Below, in pieces: positions 58,601 through 64,000 of a stretch of 64,000 nucleotides of DNA. A model generated the notes under the pieces. That model was not told the DNA's origin, searched no databases, and saw nothing but the letters and a program-made list of their open reading frames with translations. Origin of the DNA: Brassica napus. Taxonomy: Eukaryota; Streptophyta; Magnoliopsida; Brassicales; Brassicaceae. The stretch spans positions 12,107,389 through 12,171,388 of the forward strand of contig NC_063436.1 in assembly GCF_020379485.1 (NCBI RefSeq), given 5' to 3'. The translations under genes were made by a program, and so were the position numbers. Position 1 is the stretch's first letter, and every line of letters starts with the position of its first letter.

Positions 58601-59940
58601 ACTTGTATTGTTTTGCGTAGGATAAAGATGAATCTTTGCTTGAACGAGGGACACCTGGGGATGGTGGTGGGGAGAAGGTATATGAAACCGAAGTAGTTGG
58701 AAAGGTGCGTAGTACATTTAGACGATGTGGACATTATTGTATTTGAAAGTCGTATATTCCGTTGGCAGCTGTAATGTGTGGTTAACCTTATTTCTATTGC
58801 AGGTAGATGAGGTTGTAGATGTTGGGGATGCAGGAGCTGTCAAGGCTAGGGATGGTAGTGTGATAATAACGTGTTCGAGCGATTCTTCACCGTGTCCGAG
58901 AAGCGAGAAGCATGAGCCGGCTGAGGCGGAGGCTAATTTGGCTTCATTGCTTTTGGCGAAAGAGCCTTTTAGCATAGATCAAATAGTGCCAGCTGTAGAA
59001 GATATTGACTTTGGTTATTTTGAGAAGGTGTTGATTGGAAACCCGGAAGTGTAAGTGCATTAGTTTGCCTGTGCGTTTGGTGATGACAAATGCATGAATA
59101 ACACACACGTGGTTTCTTACGTTGTAGGTTGCATCTTGGTGCGGGGAAGTATGATTTGGACAACCAGTTTTTCCTTGACCTTGCAACACCATGTAAATGG
59201 GTGTCAACGAAGGTACGTCATTCCAAACCGCTGGTGGCGGAACGTTATGTATGGGGGACGTACTGGTGACCTTTTTTTTTTTTCGGCGGCAGCATATGGA
59301 AGTGTTGGTAGATTATGTAAGCGAGAGGCATGGAGCGCTGTTGAAGGAAAAAAGGGCCATGTTTGTTGATCCATGGTTTGTAGATCATCTGCTAGGCAAA
59401 GCTAGGTCGTTTCAGGCGGCCACGTACAAAGGCAGAGTCTTCTCCGATCCGAAGCTAGCAGGATATTTAACGCAAGAGGGGAAGAAGCTCGGTGTGGATG
59501 TGGACACAGTGTATGGGCCCATGATTTGGGGGCAAAATCACTGGGTTGGTTTGGCGATAAACATCCGCACTTGGAGTGTCCAGGTGTATGATTCAGATCA
59601 CAGTCTGAGGAGCATGGAAGAGGTGATGGTAATAATGTTACCAATAGCTAAGATGTTACCTTATCTTGTGCGGAAGGTGTGTCCAGCTCAGTTTCTGATG
59701 GGGCATGGTCTGGAACCGTTTGCGGTTGAGCGGATGGAGAATGTCTATCAGAATAGACGCAGTGGTGATTGCGGACCAGTGGCTGTGAAGTTTTTGGAAT
59801 TGAGTGCTACAACTGTCGAGCAACCAGGGGTTGGAGACCTAACAGACAACGCGGTTAACATTTTGAGGAAGCAATATGCTATGGATGTGTACCGAGATTG
59901 GATAGTACCCTTGTACATTGGGGGTGACACAGCTAAGTAG
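55656..59940 (+). CDS. MULE-borne Ulp1-like cysteine protease with DUF1985 (Kaonashi type)
   Basis: Eleven exons: 55656-55698, 55796-56709, 56865-57803, 57871-57948, 58027-58098, 58162-58230, 58309-58401, 58621-58704, 58803-59050, 59128-59212, 59293-59940. All phases agree and no stop intervenes: 1090 residues. An N-terminal DUF1985 domain (YSTLDFLVAVKDVL to EFGRVTGLPCG) is followed by a basic region, an acidic low-complexity stretch (exon 3), five small exons, and a C-terminal C48 peptidase with its catalytic set H958 (QNHWVG), D975 (VYDSDH), Q1028 and C1035 (SGDCGP). Ulp1 proteases process SUMO-like modifiers. The gene lies tail-to-tail with a mudrA transposase, the layout of Kaonashi elements in Arabidopsis. 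Role in transposition unknown. Confidence 0.85.
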
Positions 59941-60931
59941 GTGAATGTATTTCTGTTGGGTGGTGGCGATGTATGATATTTGGGGACGGGTTTGATTTTG
60001 CGTTGTATTTAAAAGTTGAATTTGTACGGTTGGCTTCTGGGCTTGAAACTTGTATTTTGGAATGTGTTTTGGAGATCTCTATAACTTATGTATTTAGAAG
60101 TGCTCTAATGTAGAGGCATGGTGTGTGTTTTTTTCCGACGTTTTGATTGAGATTAACGAAGTTGTACATCTGTACACACCAGAATTGGTGTACATGCCCG
60201 ATGAACAAAGTTGTACGCATAAAAATAGGTGTACATCGGAGATTTCTATGTTTTGATTGAGATGAAGGAAGTTGTACAGTTCAGGATAGGTGTACATGCC
60301 CGATGTAGAAAATATTTGCTCGATAAACGCAGATGCACGCATGGACAATAATTATTAAGTAATGGGTGTTGGTTGTAAGCGGGGATGTACATTTGCAGAC
60401 CCATCTGCAGAAAACGATAGATGTACGTTACCCTGTGACCCTGGAATGTAGCAGGGTTACAACGGAATGAGTGTACACCCATCTTCTGTACAGATGGACG
60501 GTATATTTTTGAAGGTATGAGTGTACACCCATGTTCACAAAACGAGATATGCTACGTCATCGTGAATTTAGAAGGGTGACAACAAAATGGGTGTGCAATG
60601 CATTCATGTACATGTTTTATAATGTGTACAGCGAATTCCCGTACATATATAGGAGGGGTGAAGAGGAATTGATGTACAGAGAGACGGCAGATTTGTGAAG
60701 GTAAGTTGTTAAGAGCAGATAGGGAGAAACAGTACATGTGGACATGATAATTATAAGTTAAACATTTTTCCAGAAACATAGGCGTTTTAAGCCACCAAAA
60801 AGGAAAAGCCAATACATGTTTCAAAGGTTCAGGCATGCAAATCAAAAGTACCGAGCAAAAACAAAAGGAGCTGATCCTAGGTGAATTCCCTATCCAAAAG
60901 GGAGGTTATGTGGATATAAGATTCACCACTG
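59941..60931. repeat. Spacer between Ulp1 and mudrA genes, rich in TGTAC motifs
   Basis: No ORF of note. TGTAC/GTACA occurs at least 15 times between 60150 and 60740, often as GGTGTACATGCCCGATG or GAGTGTACACCCATG in near-repeats. These may be degenerate tandem units. It should also contain both genes' 3' ends. Confidence 0.7.
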
Positions 60932-63900
60932 TCAGATGGGAACAACACAGCGAGTGCGGTTATGGCCAGTGCCACCGCAGCGGCCACATTTGTTGGGGAC
61001 GAGCTTTGGTTTCTTGGGAGTCTGAAAGAAAACATGTTTGGGGTAAGTAAGCAAGGGATGTGGATTAGAAGTAGATTGTAAGGGGAATAAAAACTGACCT
61101 GAACCTCCCCTGTGGAAGGTATACGATTTTCCTTCGGTCGACCAGATGGGCGGCGAGTCTTTGGTGGGTTAATGGTGACATCGGCAATATCAGGGGGAAT
61201 AGGATGGTCGCCTACGGGAGCCTCAGGTAAGATCACACCAGAATATGTGTCGATCCATTGTTGTGTTTTGTAGCAATCACCAACTAGTTGGGTGTATGGG
61301 AGACCGATAGAATCAGCAGCCAACATAGCATGTCCGCATGGTATTTTTAGCTTTTGGAACACTTGACATGTACAGACTTTAGTATCGAGGTGGACAGTGT
61401 TAGGGTGACCAAAAAGACCTCTAACAGAGTAGGTCCATTCTTTGGCTGGATAAATCTTGCTGCCTTTGGTGAGTCTGATATGAGTCTGCATGACTTTATC
61501 AACCTCGGGGGTGACAAACCCCCTGTGTTTTGCTGATTTTGTCCTCCTAGCTGAGAACCACCGAGTTAGCATGCGTTGGATGAACATGAACATCTCAACG
61601 ATGGGAGAGGGTCTGGATTTGGAAATAGCCTTGTTTAACTGCTCGGCAACATTGCTGGTGAGGAGATTGTACCGGTTTCCAGGAAAGTAAGTGCGTGACC
61701 ATTTTGCAGTGCCAATGTCTTCAAGGTATTTAAAGCAAGGTGCACTAGCTTGTTTAATTTTTTTGAAGTTAGCATCAAAATCAGAGCGTCGGAAAGAGAA
61801 TGCAGCCTCACAAACCATTTTGGCGAGACCCTTGCTTTTGAACCGGGAAACAACGTTCCTCATGAGATGCACAATGCAGGAGCCATGGTGCGCCTTGGGG
61901 AATGTCAGAGTAATTGCTTTAATGATGGAGGCATGGCGATCAGAGATGATGGTGAGGGTGTTTGAGTCAGCTATGATCCTCTCCAACTTGGTTAGAAACC
62001 ATGTCCAAGCCTCTTCAGTTTCACCATCAACAACAGCAAAGGCGAGAGGGAAGACTTGGAAGTTTCCATCTTGCCCACTTGCAGTGAGGAGTACACCTTT
62101 GTATTTGCCTGATAGGTGAGTGCCATCAATAATCAAGACAGGACGCAAGCGACGGAATCCTTGGATTGAGGCTCCAAAAGACAGGAAAGCGTACAGAAAA
62201 CGGGTGTCACCGTTATCATCAAGCTCAGTTTCGATGGCAGTGACTGTCCCAGGATTAGTTGCTTTCAGCCTGTCAAAATAACCTGCTATGTTGAGGTACG
62301 AGTCCTCTGCATTCCCATGTGTAATGTCAAGTGCAACACCTTTTGCCCGATGGCATTTCATGTAGGAAGCTGAGACACGCAAATCTTCAAGAACAAGTTG
62401 CTGGAGCTGGAGAGCTTTGGGTGCATCAGCTACATCGCCGTATTTGGAGCGATAGATATGTGCTAAAACCTTTGAGGTAGCACGTTTCTTGTAGAGCCTG
62501 CGAGTCTCAGTATCACAAGTATGGTCGAGGTGACACTTTTGAATAGTGTAGTAGCCGCAGCTGGTGAGCTCTTTGGCACGTATTCTCCACTCACAACGAG
62601 TGTCATGGCAACTGAGGACGAAGAAATGCCTGCTCGTTCTAGTCTGTCTGAAATAAAACTGCTCCTTGATTGCGTAGATGGCGAGCCCAATTTGACAGTC
62701 TTCCTTTGATGCATACAATTTCCCAACAAAAGGTTCATCATCATCAATATCCAAGTCTGGGACGTCTTCAGCTTCAAACAAGGTATCATCAAATAGGGGT
62801 GGAACATCAAATTCCTCGTCACTTATTTCTGAGAGGGGCCGGGTTTCACGCGGAGTCGGGGTGGGGGGATGGGGCGGGTGAGGGTCAGTGTAGGATGTGC
62901 GAGCGGAACTTGTGTACGCGGAAGAACGGCGTACGGGTGGACAACTCTGGGGAGTTCTGGATGGAACACTTCGAGGTTGTACAGGTGGACAACTACGAGG
63001 ATGTACGGGAAGCTGTGATGAACCAACTTCCGGTTTGCAATACGGTGGTAGTTCGCCAGAGACAAGGACGGTGTGGTCAAAAGCGTCACCAGTTGTGCAG
63101 TGGATGATATGGGGTGCAGTCTTGGGCACTGCGATACCCGCCATAACCTCAGCCGCATCAGACCCACCTAAGGGGTTACCAATAAGAGGAGCCCAAAAGT
63201 CTTGGTCATACCCACGGGTTTGAACACCGGGAATATCAGCAGGAAGAGAAGCATCAGAAGCAGTGTCTTCGTCCTCTTCGTCCTCGTTGGTTGCCCAGCT
63301 ATCGGGTATGTTGTTGGGGTCTTCTTTGAACATTTTTTCAAGGAGCTCATCTTGGCAGAAGAGGGTTTCGTCTAGGAGGGAGTAGCGATTTGTTTTTGAC
63401 AGACCAGAGTCTTCAACAACAGGAAATTCTTGATCCAGGTTATCGTGGGTCGAAACAGAGGAGCCTGGAATATGAGAGACAGCTGTAGGGCGATGTACAG
63501 GCGGACAACTCGGGGGGCGTACAGGCGGACTAGACTGGGGATGTACATGGGGACTGTTCTGGGGGTGTACATGCAGACAACCCTGAGATAGGTTGAGGAC
63601 GTCGTCCGTAAAAAGGGAGAAGCCTGGTATTTGAGACCCAACGGTTGAAGGATGTCGCAGAGCAGACGAAGAATAAGGACTGTGGGTCCTCTTGAGAGGT
63701 TGGTTGGGCGTAGTGAAAGATAAAGGATTCTCATCAACATGACTAATCGGATGGGGTTGGGGTTGGATATTGAAAGTGACAAACAGATTCATTCCCTTGT
63801 TAGCTTGAAAGTGCTGGTAAAAGTAGGAGACAGCCCCGTCGGTTGTGAGCATGACTGGGGGTGTGGTAAGACCGGTTGCAAGCTCCTTGGAATTCGGTGG

Positions 63901-64000
63901 CCAATAACTAAGAACGGCGGTGCGGATGACATCGGAGTTGTCGAAGAACTCCCTGAATACATTGCTCAGTAATTCGGTCAAGGGTATGCCATTACGAAGA
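60932..64000 (-). CDS. MuDR/MULE transposase (mudrA), 5' end beyond the window
   Basis: Exon 61099 back to the window edge (64000) stays open; the TTG at 63981 is not the start, since codons continue upstream. A second exon, 61021-60932, follows an intron (GT at 61098, AG at 61023-61022). Domains in order: an N-terminal region, proline/histidine-rich repeats (HVHPQS, PPVRPP), an acidic patch, the MuDR DNA-binding domain (FRQTRTSRHFFVLSCHD...CEWRIRA), the MULE DDE core (LIIDGTHLSGKYKG, IISDRHASI, SNVAEQLN), a SWIM zinc finger (CTCQVFQKLKIPCGHA), and, only after splicing, a CCHC knuckle CGRCGGTGHNRTRC. The product catalyses cut-and-paste transposition. No internal stop is seen, so it may be functional. 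Reading through the intron gives a false end at 60877. Confidence 0.92.

Larger units (their letters stand above)
55656..64000. mobile_element. Mutator-like element of Kaonashi type, right end outside the window
   Basis: At least 8.3 kb: a Ulp1-protease gene (plus) and mudrA (minus) converge on a 1-kb TGTAC-rich spacer. Both genes have intact frames, catalytic residues and splice sites. TIRs and the 9-11-bp target duplication expected of MULEs could not be checked: the right end is missing and the left limit is not defined (it must be left of 55656). Confidence 0.8.

Noticed and set aside
60877..60931. C-terminal end of mudrA as an unspliced frame
   Set aside because: The read-through tail has no transposase motif, while splicing restores a CCHC knuckle and stops at 60932.
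1..64000. CRISPR arrays, rRNA genes, tRNA genes, bacterial-type operons
   Set aside because: None seen. The direct repeats present are LTRs, MITE ends and microsatellites, and the genome is a plant's; tRNA absence was judged by eye only.

Overview
The window is nuclear DNA from a crucifer, most likely a Brassica or a close relative. The genes have short introns with GT-AG borders in AT-rich DNA. Proteins in which I recognise Arabidopsis chromosome 2 families occur in near-collinear order, separated by several kilobases of transposable-element debris. Gene names and Arabidopsis loci come from memory of family sequences, not from a search; exon borders were read by hand from frame and splice sites.

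Layout. 0-0.75 kb: 5' part of an IQ67-domain (IQD) gene, minus strand. 0.75-6.6 kb: gene-free, with a proteasome beta5 fragment (3.7 kb) and a long inverted repeat holding a nested MITE (4.6-6.3 kb). 6.6-8.7 kb: pectin methylesterase PME12. 9.4-12.6 kb: remnants of three unrelated genes (WEB-family coiled coil, WD40-like, Nudix first exon) beside a Helitron-like 3' end. 13.6-15.9 kb: PME13. 16.2-17.5 kb: dead LINE. 18.2-19.6 kb: glycosyltransferase UGT76D1. 20.9-24.1 kb: 14-exon nucleobase transporter NAT3. 24.7-30.7 kb: transposon relics. 30.8-31.7 kb: AR781 (DUF1645). 32.7-34.5 kb: REM/B3 transcription factor, minus strand. 35.0-40.3 kb: complete, very young Ty1/copia element, minus strand. 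41.0-43.3 kb: decayed LTR element with a CACTA fragment inside. 44.6-45.7 kb: F-box/DUF295 gene. 47.6-49.7 kb: TIC55. 51.3-53.6 kb: aminotransferase TAT3, minus strand. 55.0-55.2 kb: broken exon of an unrecognised gene. 55.7-64.0 kb: a Mutator-like element with an intact 11-exon Ulp1-protease gene tail-to-tail with a mudrA transposase that runs off the right edge.

The host genes do not form one pathway. Two pectin methylesterases act on the cell wall, a Rieske oxygenase sits in the plastid envelope, and the rest serve signalling, transport, conjugation and amino-acid metabolism. As I recall the Arabidopsis loci, the left half follows At2g26410-At2g26530 and the right half At2g24820-At2g24850, so a rearrangement junction should lie between about 31.7 and 47.5 kb, the part richest in transposons. 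The most interesting piece is the right-hand Mutator-like element: both its genes look intact, it has a run of small frame-neutral exons, and a TGTAC motif recurs in its introns, spacer and transposase coding region.
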